From assembly GCA_964626055.1 (NCBI GenBank), contig CAZVDF010000012.1, forward strand, positions 5,963 to 69,962: DNA of 64,000 bases, in the 5' to 3' direction. The position numbers and the translations under genes are program-made. Source of the stretch: JAFGSG01 sp964626055. Its GTDB lineage: Bacteria; Spirochaetota; UBA4802; JAFGDQ01. Shown here one piece after another: positions 32,479 to 40,811 of the stretch; position 1 is the stretch's first letter, and the number at the start of each line of letters is the position of its first letter. The notes under the pieces were generated by a model. The model made no database searches. It was not told the DNA's origin and saw only the letters and a list, made by a program, of their open reading frames with translations.

Positions 32479-33879
32479 ATGATACAAATTCTTCCACATG
32501 AAAAAATCGACATACTCTCAAAGTATAAAGACCTGATAAACCAGACGGAGGTCATTAAATTCACAGGGAGGGTCGAAAGGATTGTGGGGCTCACCATCGA
32601 ATCCAGGGGCCCGGTTGTCAAACATGGAGAGCTGTGCAGAATAGAGATCGAAAACGGCGAACCTTTATATGCCGAGGTAGTCGGCTTTAACAAGGACAGA
32701 ATTGTACTGATGCCGATAGGCGAAATGAAAGGGGTCATTGCGGGGGCCGAAGTTATTGCCGCAGGATCATCTCTCTCCGTGCCTGTAGGCAATGAACTCC
32801 TCGGCAGAGTTATAAACGGGCTGGGCAAGCCTCTTGACGGTAAAGGAGAGATATTCACTAAGGAAAGGTATCCGGTTATCGGTAAAACACTGAACCCCCT
32901 TGTCAGGAGCATTATTGATAAACCGCTTTCTGTCGGCATAAGAGCAATAGACGGTCTTATCACCGTAGGCAAGGGCCAGAGAATAGGTATTTTTTCCGGC
33001 TCAGGCGTCGGTAAATCCATTCTGCTGGGAATGATAGCCCGTTATACCTCAGCCGATATAAACGTGATCGTTCTGATAGGAGAACGAGGCCGAGAGGTAA
33101 GAAATTTCGTTGAAAGAGAGCTGGGCGAAGAAGGGCTGAAACGCTCCGTAGTAGTCGTGGCGACATCCGACCAGCCTCCCATGCTGAGGATAAGGGGCGC
33201 TTTTCTCGGACATGCGCTTGCAGAATACTTCAGGGACAAGGGCAGAGACGTCAACCTTATGATGGACTCTGTGACAAGGTTCGCGCTTGCTCAAAGGGAA
33301 GTCGGCCTTGCCGCAGGCGAACCTTCGGCAACCAGGGGCTTTCCTCCGTCTGTATTCTCCCTGCTGCCCAGGCTGCTCGAACGTTCCGGCACCAGGGAAG
33401 GGCACGGAAGCATAACAGGTTTCTACACAATACTCGTCGAGGCCGACGATATGAACGAGCCCATCGCAGACGCGGTGAGAGGAATTCTGGACGGGCACAT
33501 AGTGCTCGACCGCAACCTGGCCAACAGGGGTCATTACCCTGCTATAGATGTTCTGGGCTCGGTATCGAGATGCATGCGCGACGTAATCGACAAAGAACAC
33601 CAGAAATCGGCAAGCCAGTTCCGGGAGCTTATGGCCGCCTATAAAGATGCGGAAGACCTCATAACGCTCGGCGCGTACGCGAAAGGATCGAATGCATTGA
33701 TAGACAGGGCGATAGAAATGATCGGGAACATAAACGCGTTTTTAAAGCAGGATATGTATGAGAGAGATACGTTCAATGAAATTATAAAAAAATTAAAAGG
33801 ATTATTTGTTCAGGAAGCTCCGCGGCCAAGGTCAGATCTGGCAAATCAGAGGCGGCCGTTTGCCCCTGCGAAAAGATAG
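32479..33879 (+). CDS. fliI: FliI, flagellar protein export ATPase
   Basis: 466 residues of the F1-ATPase beta-like export ATPase family. Walker A S-G-S-G-V-G-K-S near 174-181, catalytic G-E-R-G-R-E-V near 202, Walker B L-M-M-D-S-V-T-R near 258, then A-A-G-E-P-S-A-T-R-G-F-P-P-S-V-F near 275, and the family signature A-R-Y-T-S-A-D. It powers or assists export of rod, hook and filament subunits. The C-terminal 20 residues are basic and proline-rich. Confidence 0.96.
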   Translation: MIQILPHEKIDILSKYKDLINQTEVIKFTGRVERIVGLTIESRGPVVKHGELCRIEIENGEPLYAEVVGFNKDRIVLMPIGEMKGVIAGAEVIAAGSSLSVPVGNELLGRVINGLGKPLDGKGEIFTKERYPVIGKTLNPLVRSIIDKPLSVGIRAIDGLITVGKGQRIGIFSGSGVGKSILLGMIARYTSADINVIVLIGERGREVRNFVERELGEEGLKRSVVVVATSDQPPMLRIRGAFLGHALAEYFRDKGRDVNLMMDSVTRFALAQREVGLAAGEPSATRGFPPSVFSLLPRLLERSGTREGHGSITGFYTILVEADDMNEPIADAVRGILDGHIVLDRNLANRGHYPAIDVLGSVSRCMRDVIDKEHQKSASQFRELMAAYKDAEDLITLGAYAKGSNALIDRAIEMIGNINAFLKQDMYERDTFNEIIKKLKGLFVQEAPRPRSDLANQRRPFAPAKR

Positions 33880-33980
33880 ATAGCTATTTTAACTCATCCG
33901 CCTAATCCCGTGCGGAGCCTCCCCTTGGGACAAAGGAGACAGCAGTTATGAAGATTAAATGATGAACTTTTTCCAAGATG

Positions 33981-34006
33981 GTGCCCCCTCCGGGGGATAG
34001 GGGGTC
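33981..34006. repeat. C-rich dispersed repeat, single unit
   Basis: GTGCCCCCTCCGGGGGATAG followed by GGGGTC, the same unit as at 32.34 and 38.40 kb, in the fliI-fliJ gap. Confidence 0.7.
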
Positions 34007-34068
34007 AAAAGTCAATGATTAAAAAAGAAGAATATATTTTAATAATATAAAAGGTCAACCAGATCTTT

Positions 34069-34533
34069 ATGAAAAAATTCCAGTTTAAACTGTACAGGCT
34101 TCTGGATATACGCGCGGCAAAGGAAAAACAAATAAAGAACGAACTCGCGGAGCTTGTGAATATTCAGAATAAAGAAAGGACAAAACAGCTGGAATTGCGT
34201 CAAAAAATGGCACAAAGAAAAAAAGCCTTAAAAGAGACCATGGAAAAGAAAATTTTTTCCTATAATGAAGTAATAATTTACGAAAAATTTACCGACAACG
34301 CGAACAAAGCTATAAATATTGCGGAAACAAAAATACAGCAGATGGAGCCTGCGATTCAAAAGGTAAGGGAAAGACTTATTGAAGCTTCTAAAGAGAAAAA
34401 GGTAGTCGAGAAACTCAAGGAAAGAAAATACAGGGAATATTTATATAAGCTGAACAGGGAAATAGCAAAAGAAAACGACGATATGAACCAAAAAATCTAC
34501 CATAAAAAAATGGCAGACGATTTATATCAGTGA
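34069..34533 (+). CDS. fliJ: FliJ, flagellar export chaperone
   Basis: 154 residues, almost entirely coiled coil, beginning K-K-F-Q-F-K-L-Y-R-L-L-D-I-R, the typical FliJ start, and rich in K/E/Q heptads. It links FliI to the export gate. Identification rests on the N-terminal motif, length and its place after fliI. Confidence 0.85.
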   Translation: MKKFQFKLYRLLDIRAAKEKQIKNELAELVNIQNKERTKQLELRQKMAQRKKALKETMEKKIFSYNEVIIYEKFTDNANKAINIAETKIQQMEPAIQKVRERLIEASKEKKVVEKLKERKYREYLYKLNREIAKENDDMNQKIYHKKMADDLYQ

Positions 34534-34622
34534 AATGATAATTTAGTTCGGAAGAACTTAAAACTGATGAAAAATATTTTTAAATCCTAATTCCATTTTA
34601 TTTAAGAGAGGAGGGACATTTA

Positions 34623-35174
34623 ATGCTTCAGGACCTTAATAAAGTATTGGACAGGATCAATGAGATCCAGAGACGCTTTAATCATAAAAGGAATTACTCT
34701 TTTAATATTGAAAATCATGCTGCAAATAAAAATTTCTCCGAGACATTAAACGATCAGATATCGAACAACAATAATAAAGAGATGCCTGCTTCTATGATAA
34801 AGGATATAGCAAAAGGTTATGCGGTAAAAAACGGCCTGCCGCCGGCCCTGGTTGACGCTGTAATAAAGGTGGAATCGGGATACGATCCCAAAGCGGTTTC
34901 GAAAAAGGGAGCTGCCGGTCTTATGCAGATTATGCCGGAAGCCTTAAAGGACATGCGGATATCCAATCCTTTCAATGTTGAAGACAATATTCAGGCAGGG
35001 GTTAATATTTTAAAAAAACTGATGAATAAATACGATTGGGATCTCAAAAAGGCTCTTGCTGCTTACAATGCGGGCGAAAAAGCCGTGGATAAAAACGGAG
35101 ATATTCCTCCGATAAAAGAAACAAAGGAGTATGTACAGAAGGTTTTAGACGCATATATACAAAATATAAAGTAG
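34623..35174 (+). CDS. Lytic transglycosylase (SLT domain)
   Basis: 183 residues. A polar N-terminus without a recognisable signal peptide is followed by a goose-type lysozyme/SLT domain: L-V-D-A-V-I-K-V-E-S-G-Y near 80 (catalytic glutamate), G-L-M-Q-I-M-P near 100, N-I-Q-A-G-V-N-I-L near 125 and A-A-Y-N-A-G near 150. It would cut peptidoglycan to let the rod pass. The lack of a signal peptide suggests export through the flagellar apparatus. It sits between fliJ and flbB. Confidence 0.92.
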   Translation: MLQDLNKVLDRINEIQRRFNHKRNYSFNIENHAANKNFSETLNDQISNNNNKEMPASMIKDIAKGYAVKNGLPPALVDAVIKVESGYDPKAVSKKGAAGLMQIMPEALKDMRISNPFNVEDNIQAGVNILKKLMNKYDWDLKKALAAYNAGEKAVDKNGDIPPIKETKEYVQKVLDAYIQNIK

Positions 35175-35188
35175 AATGGAAGTGAGTT

Positions 35189-35788
35189 ATGAAAATCACA
35201 ACTGAAAAAGCAAAAATCATTTATCTAATTATTCTGATAATATTTATCATGGTAGTCGGCGTATTCTGGCTCGATTATATAGGCATGATCAACATGAATA
35301 AAGTCATAAGATCATATACCGATCGCGACGCCGCTTCGGTAGTGAACGCATCTGATGACGAGCCGTCGCTGATAGAGCGCGAAGAATTCGAAAAACAGAA
35401 AGAAAAAATGAATGAAAGGATTGAAGAGCTGGATAAACGGGAAGCGAAAATCGAACAGACGGAAAAAGAGCTTGATAAAGAAAAGGAGAAACTCCAGGAA
35501 ATAAGAAAAGGGCTGAACTTAGAAAAAGAGAAGATAGAAAAAGAAAAGAAAATGTATTCGGGCTACAGGAAAAATGTGGTAGACCTGGCACAGAAGATCT
35601 ACAGCATGAGGCCCGACGAAGCGATACAGATAATCCTTAACTGGGAAGATCCTCTGATTATTGATGTCCTGAGGCAGATAGACGCGGACGCGGCGGACGC
35701 CGGCAAAATGAGTATTTCATCTTACCTTATTTCACTGATGCCCAGGGACAGGGCCAGCAGGGTAATGTATTTGATGACACAGCTGTAA
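35189..35788 (+). CDS. flbB: FlbB, spirochaete periplasmic-flagellum collar/MotE-like protein
   Basis: 199 residues: a short cytoplasmic start, one membrane helix (about 10-32), a long E/K-rich coiled coil (about 65-125) and a C-terminal helical domain with M-R-P-D-E-A-I-Q-I-I near 140 and S-Y-L-I-S-L-M-P-R-D-R-A near 178, as in MgtE_N/MotE-like proteins. In spirochaetes FlbB builds the collar that places stators around the motor. Identified by architecture and by its place just behind fliJ. Confidence 0.78.
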   Translation: MKITTEKAKIIYLIILIIFIMVVGVFWLDYIGMINMNKVIRSYTDRDAASVVNASDDEPSLIEREEFEKQKEKMNERIEELDKREAKIEQTEKELDKEKEKLQEIRKGLNLEKEKIEKEKKMYSGYRKNVVDLAQKIYSMRPDEAIQIILNWEDPLIIDVLRQIDADAADAGKMSISSYLISLMPRDRASRVMYLMTQL

Positions 35789-35795
35789 TTCCGGA

Positions 35796-36557
35796 ATGCG
35801 ACCTAATTCATTTATTTTTATCTCGTTAATTATTGTCAATATACTTTATACTGCCTCATCTGCGGCGGATACCGACCTTGCGCTTTTCAAAGAAATAATC
35901 GATGCAAACACAGGCATAAGATCGATAGATGCGGAAATAATCCAGTATATAAATACGCCGGAACATTCAAGGGAAGTTTATAAAGGAAGATACATCGCAG
36001 ATGACAAAGGACGTTTCAGGATCGATTATAATATCCCCTCCCGTCAGGTTGTTTTGAATACCGGGAAATCAGTTTACTGGTTTTTCCCCGGGGATAATAT
36101 TCTCTATATAATAGGGAACGAGAAAGCAGCCCCGAAAGAACCAAAAGTCAATCCGCTTCAGGAATTTAAAAACAGGGAGTTCGAAAATCAGTTTAAAGTA
36201 AATTACCGCGGCAAGCGTTTTTACGGATTTTTCAATACCGCGTATGAATTCAGGATTGAAGACATTAAAAACGAACTGAATTTTGAGATACGCGTCGACC
36301 CGAAAAATAAAGTGCTGCTTTCCAAGATCGTCACGAACAGATCCGGCCAGGAAATAATCAGGGAATTATACGAAAACTATAAAAATATAAAGGATACGTT
36401 TTTTCCTGCGAGGGTAGATGTTTTCGCAAGAACCGGTGAAGGCATTACCAGAAACACTACCGAATATTCAAATATACGCTTGAATTATTCAGTACCTGAA
36501 AATATATTTCATATAAAATTCCCCGAAAATGTAAAGAAAAAATATCTACAGCAATGA
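35796..36557 (+). CDS. LolA-like outer-membrane lipoprotein carrier
   Basis: 253 residues with a signal peptide to about 24, then a LolA/LolB-like half-barrel: E-V-Y-K-G-R-Y-I-A-D-D-K-G-R-F-R-I-D-Y near 65-83 and V-V-L-N-T-G-K-S-V-Y-W-F near 90. It would carry lipoproteins through the periplasm, or act in a branch dedicated to the next gene's product. It begins 7 bp after flbB and overlaps the following gene by 4 bp. Confidence 0.78.
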   Translation: MRPNSFIFISLIIVNILYTASSAADTDLALFKEIIDANTGIRSIDAEIIQYINTPEHSREVYKGRYIADDKGRFRIDYNIPSRQVVLNTGKSVYWFFPGDNILYIIGNEKAAPKEPKVNPLQEFKNREFENQFKVNYRGKRFYGFFNTAYEFRIEDIKNELNFEIRVDPKNKVLLSKIVTNRSGQEIIRELYENYKNIKDTFFPARVDVFARTGEGITRNTTEYSNIRLNYSVPENIFHIKFPENVKKKYLQQ

Positions 36558-38005
36558 GAATATCAAAAATCCTTCCCGGTTATTTTCGCAGAATATCAAT
36601 TTTAATATTTTTAATGAGCTTTAATCTTATATTCAGCGCCGCCATCTCCGCCATTGAAATTAAGCAAATGGAAATTATTGGAAGCACGATTGACCTTGAT
36701 ATAAAAAAATATGTAAAAACCATTAAAGGGGATCTATCGGAGAAAGATATTGAATCGATCGGAATAAGAGTTACCAACGAATATCATAACAGGGGCTATA
36801 CGACCAGTTATGTTGAAAAGCTTGAGGTCAGCCGGAACGGAATCCTCGAAATATATGTTAAGGAATCAAAAATTGCCGACATCAGCATAACCGGCGTCGG
36901 AGGCAGGGAAAAAAGCGAGATCGAATTTTTACTGAATTCGTTAAATGGTTCTATTTACAATCGCAATGAACTTCAAAAAAAAGCGGAAACATTAAAACGG
37001 CTTTACAATCTCGGATCAGTTCAGATTTATCCCGTAAATTACAAAGACAGCAGTGATGTCTTTCTGTCGGTAAAAATAAATAAAAAAAGCTCAGGCGATT
37101 TCTACGGCGGCATCGGATTTGAACCGATCTACGGTTTATCTCCGTACCTCGGTTATTATCATCCTTTTTCGGATACCGCGATTGACCTTTTCGCGAAAGC
37201 CGGTTACAGGGAAGGCAAATTCAGAAGAGCGGAAGGTGATGTAAAATTTTTTCTGTTCACGGACAATGAACCCAGAGGATTTTACATGGGCTCAAATGCT
37301 GCAATGTTCCTGGAGCATTGGGAATCATACGGAAGGGATTACAGAAGAATATCATTAACTCCTGCTCTCGGATACAGGGCGATATACCGGTATCTGATCA
37401 TGGATATATACGCGAATGAAATTATTTCAGAAATTTCCGATTATAAAACCGAAGGAGAAAATTTCCGCGATTACGACACACGCATTACACTTGAAATCGA
37501 GATAACAAACAAAATAAATCTACTTTCTAAAAAGGATGCTACCGGCCTTAAGCTCGCTGCTTCTTCCGGCAAAAGCGATCTAAGCAAAAAAGTATATGTT
37601 ATCTCGTCCTGTGAGTTGAAAAGCCCTTTCTTGCCATTCAGCCGGCTCAGAATCACCCCCGGACTTTACTCATACTATACGACAATGAAAGAACGTTACT
37701 TCTGGCAGTACGTATACGATAAAAGACTGCTGGGATTTTACGGCGATTTCACCGCGTCGAAATGGAAAAATACCGCGGGGCTCGATTTTGAATTCGAATT
37801 TATACCGCAGTTTCTTTACGCAGGTCCGTTTGTAAATACGGGATATTTCCAGGATGAAGAGCTTAAATGGAAAAGCAGGACAGGCGGCGGTATGATGGGC
37901 ACACTGGAATTTAAAAATTCTTATATCGGAATTTATTTTGCATGGGATCTCTCAAAAGGCCCGTCCAATGGCGGAGTCTCGGTAATTGCCGGCGGAAGCT
38001 TTTAA
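36554..38005 (+). CDS. Outer-membrane beta-barrel protein with POTRA domains (TpsB/BamA-like)
   Basis: 483 residues. After a signal peptide (to about 34) comes a POTRA_2-like domain (I-K-Q-M-E-I-I-G-S...N-R-G-Y-T-T-S-Y-V near 75-80), a second POTRA (I-A-D-I-S-I-T-G-V-G near 112) and a barrel of alternating aromatic strands from about 175. It ends S-V-I-A-G-G-S-F with a terminal phenylalanine. This is the layout of two-partner-secretion transporters (ShlB/FhaC) or small BamA relatives. No secreted partner gene is adjacent. Coupled to the LolA-like gene. Confidence 0.8.
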   Translation: MRISKILPGYFRRISILIFLMSFNLIFSAAISAIEIKQMEIIGSTIDLDIKKYVKTIKGDLSEKDIESIGIRVTNEYHNRGYTTSYVEKLEVSRNGILEIYVKESKIADISITGVGGREKSEIEFLLNSLNGSIYNRNELQKKAETLKRLYNLGSVQIYPVNYKDSSDVFLSVKINKKSSGDFYGGIGFEPIYGLSPYLGYYHPFSDTAIDLFAKAGYREGKFRRAEGDVKFFLFTDNEPRGFYMGSNAAMFLEHWESYGRDYRRISLTPALGYRAIYRYLIMDIYANEIISEISDYKTEGENFRDYDTRITLEIEITNKINLLSKKDATGLKLAASSGKSDLSKKVYVISSCELKSPFLPFSRLRITPGLYSYYTTMKERYFWQYVYDKRLLGFYGDFTASKWKNTAGLDFEFEFIPQFLYAGPFVNTGYFQDEELKWKSRTGGGMMGTLEFKNSYIGIYFAWDLSKGPSNGGVSVIAGGSF

Positions 38006-38089
38006 GACAAATTTTATATTATTATACAAATTGGACTCCTCCAGAAATATTGGAGAAAATAAATTATATTGAAATAATGCATGTTGCTA

Positions 38090-38427
38090 CTCCCCCCCTA
38101 TCCCCCGGAGGGGGCACAGATATGAAACAACTAGTAATAATATAAAACAATGCTCACGATTTATGTCATTGAACTATATGTGGCAAAATATAACAGAAGC
38201 AGTAGAGAGATAATGGCGGACAATAAACACAAAACAAATGAATAGTCTGATATTCTGTTGTCGGCATCCGGTCAGTCGAAAACTACTGGATCTTTACTTT
38301 TATGAAAAATAACTTGTAATTTAAGTCAATGGGAAAGTGTAAAAAAATTACGAATAGAATGGATGCTGTTTTTTTTAAAATATAATATGAATTTCAATGA
38401 AGGTGCCCCCTCCGGGGGATAGGGAGT
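38090..38427. repeat. Inverted pair of C-rich repeats flanking about 280 bp
   Basis: A unit at 38090-38117 (CCCCTATCCCCCGGAGGGGG) and its reverse at 38403-38427 (GTGCCCCCTCCGGGGGATAG) bracket A/T-rich sequence with no ORF. The 465-bp gap between the barrel protein and the ATPase gene holds nothing else recognised. Confidence 0.68.
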
Positions 38428-38469
38428 GGAGGCATTTCCAGACATACCGGAAAGAGCAAAAATAATATA

Positions 38470-39261
38470 TTACTTTAGCTCCGCAGTGTATCTTCCGCCT
38501 TTTTTATATGTTTTAACGTTCATAGAATAAAGCTGCGACATATTGGAATCCGTCAATATTCTATCGCATTTGCCGTCCAGGAACACTTTCCCATTATTAA
38601 GCACGACTACTCTTTTAACAGCAGGGATAATATCTTCAAAATTATGAGTAACAACAATTATGCCTGTTCCGTGTTCAGCCAGCCTGTTTAAATTTTTCCT
38701 GAAAAGATGCGAAGCTTTTATATCCAGCCCGCTTGTGGGTTCGTCAAGCACAAGCGCATTCGGTTTATGGATAAGAGCCCTTGCGATCAAAGCAAGCCTG
38801 GCTTCCCCGGTTGACACTTCAGTCATAAGATGCTCTGAAAGCCCGGCAATCCCGAAAAACTCCAGAGATTCCCGTGCTTTCTTAATCATAGCAGGAGTAA
38901 TATCATCTTTATTCATTATGCCGATGCTGGAAAAAAATCCTGAAAGTACGGTGTCCATAACTGTTGTTTCAATGCCGGTCTTCTGCTGGAAACCGGGGGT
39001 TACTATCCCAAGGTGCGATCTCAATTCAAAGACATCCCACCTTTCTTTGCCGTAAATTCTGCATATGGTATTTTCCTCCGGTTCCGGGTAGAGCTCTTTT
39101 GCTATAAGATTTATCAGTGTCGACTTGCCCGAACCATTCGGACCGATTATCGCGACATTCTCGCAATGTTCTATCACAAGCTCCTTGATATCCAGAGCTT
39201 TAATGTTTGCAGCAAAATCATAAATAACGCTTACGTTTTTAAATTCGATAGCCGGTTTCAT
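38470..39261 (-). CDS. ABC ATP-binding protein (ModF/YlmA-like, stand-alone)
   Basis: 263 residues. Walker A G-P-N-G-S-G-K-S near 39-46, signature V-S-T-G-E-A-R-L near 148 (unusual: S-T-G-E for S-G-G-Q), Walker B A-L-V-L-D-E-P near 170 and an H-loop T-H-N-F-E. No permease gene is adjacent. Stand-alone ATPases of this branch (YlmA/ModF) have no proven transport role. It is next to, and on the same strand as, an epimerase gene. Confidence 0.85.
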   Translation of the reverse strand: MKPAIEFKNVSVIYDFAANIKALDIKELVIEHCENVAIIGPNGSGKSTLINLIAKELYPEPEENTICRIYGKERWDVFELRSHLGIVTPGFQQKTGIETTVMDTVLSGFFSSIGIMNKDDITPAMIKKARESLEFFGIAGLSEHLMTEVSTGEARLALIARALIHKPNALVLDEPTSGLDIKASHLFRKNLNRLAEHGTGIIVVTHNFEDIIPAVKRVVVLNNGKVFLDGKCDRILTDSNMSQLYSMNVKTYKKGGRYTAELK

Positions 39262-39300
39262 ACTGTAAGTTTTTTAAATCATCTTAAAAAATAACCACTG

Positions 39301-40317
39301 TTATTTTACTATAATTTGCTTCAATACTTTCCTGATCCCATCCTCAAGGTCTTCCCTTGAATGAGTATACCCGAGCTCGCGCGCCGCCTTACCGGAATCA
39401 ATGTAATGGAAGGCGCCCCCGAGAAGCACCTGCTGCCAATTGAGAATTCCGATTAATCCGATAGCCTTTGCAACAGCATCCGGCAGCACAATAAGCGGGA
39501 TTAGCGGTTTACTTTTTAAGCCGAACTCTTTTTTTGCTATCGCCTTCACCAGCTGTGCGAATTTCTTCATCGACATGTTCTCGCCCCCCAGAAGATAACT
39601 CTCCCCTGCCCTGCCTCTTTCAAGTGCTAGCACTATTCCCTCTGAAACTCTGGACGCGGACGTATAGCTTGCGCCTCCGCCGAGCACAGGACTTCCGTGC
39701 ATGATCTTGCGGATAAGGCCGACGTTCGTGGTTGTCATACCGTCTATTTCTTCGCCCATAAGAGAGCCGGGCTCTGCAATTACTGCCGGAATTCCCGATC
39801 GCTTAACGGACTCCCTGATAATATCTTCCATCTCATGTTTTACATCGCAGTAAACCGAAACGCCTTTTGCGTAATGATCCGATAATTCGTCTATAAGTTT
39901 CGGAGCGCCGGAGCCGGGAGAAATAAATCCGCGCGAAGCGACGCTGCCTAAAAATACAAGCTTTTTAAGCTTTAACTTTGAGTGCATCCTTTCAGCTATT
40001 TCCAGGAAATTTTCTACTATATCGACATTATAACGTTTCGATGTCGCATAATCCATGTGGTAATTGACAGCGCCAGCCGAGAAGATAATGCGATCAATTG
40101 AATTTTTCAAGAGATGGTTATAGATTTTAGTGCAGTCTTTCCGGTTCAAAAGATCGCCTTTCAGAAAATACTTAACCTGTTTTTTTATTAGAGGATCGGG
40201 CGCGCCGGCTTTCACATATGCATGGGCATGCACTTCGTATCCCCTGCGGATAAGTTCGTTGCAGACCCTTATGCCTATAAAACCGGAAGCCCCGGCTACA
40301 AAGACAGACTTTGCCAT
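39301..40317 (-). CDS. NAD-dependent epimerase/dehydratase-family protein
   Basis: 338 residues, extended short-chain dehydrogenase fold: glycine-rich V-A-G-A-S-G-F-I-G near 7-15, a later I-I-F-S-A-G-A near 78, the catalytic Y-x-x-x-K in Y-C-D-V-K near 156-160, and E-P-G-S-L-M-G near 180. It resembles dihydroflavonol reductase/3-beta-HSD-like members. Substrate unknown. Confidence 0.85.
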   Translation of the reverse strand: MAKSVFVAGASGFIGIRVCNELIRRGYEVHAHAYVKAGAPDPLIKKQVKYFLKGDLLNRKDCTKIYNHLLKNSIDRIIFSAGAVNYHMDYATSKRYNVDIVENFLEIAERMHSKLKLKKLVFLGSVASRGFISPGSGAPKLIDELSDHYAKGVSVYCDVKHEMEDIIRESVKRSGIPAVIAEPGSLMGEEIDGMTTTNVGLIRKIMHGSPVLGGGASYTSASRVSEGIVLALERGRAGESYLLGGENMSMKKFAQLVKAIAKKEFGLKSKPLIPLIVLPDAVAKAIGLIGILNWQQVLLGGAFHYIDSGKAARELGYTHSREDLEDGIRKVLKQIIVK

Positions 40318-40347
40318 TTATTTTCCATCCTGTAATTATGATAATTA

Positions 40348-40550
40348 GAAACCATCTCAAAATTATAAATTCATATATGTGACTAATGATAAATTGGAAT
40401 ACATTACAAAATTTTCTGCGGAATCAGACCTTCCTGGTCAGTTTTTCATGTTTTCGAACGCATTCACATCAGGTCTGAAAGGCGTCCTCAAAAATTTTGT
40501 AATGTATTCCAATTTATCATAAAATAAAATTTAATTTTGAGATGTCTTCT
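40348..40550. repeat. Palindromic element family A, copy A4
   Basis: Ends GAAACCATCTCAAAATTA and (inward from right) GAAGACATCTCAAAATTA. Perfect 28-nt arms at 40388-40415 and 40491-40518, enclosing the standard core with TCAGACCT/AGGTCTGA. The remaining 260 bp up to 40811 are A/T-rich leader with no gene seen. Confidence 0.87.
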
Positions 40551-40811
40551 AATGACTAAATTTTAGAACTGCTTTCATTATCCTAATAAAATAAGATATG
40601 CTCTTAATAATTTTATAAAATTAATTAAGCTGACAACTCTTTTTTACCGGTAAAACAGCTCATTTTCTAATGTGACATAAAATAATAATTGACAATTTCG
40701 CATAAGTATTTAATTTCTATTAGTTAAATATAATTTTTTATATATATTTCGAAAATAACGGAAAATCTATAATCGGCATACCAGTAATGCACCGCTTACC
40801 GGAGGTATGAA

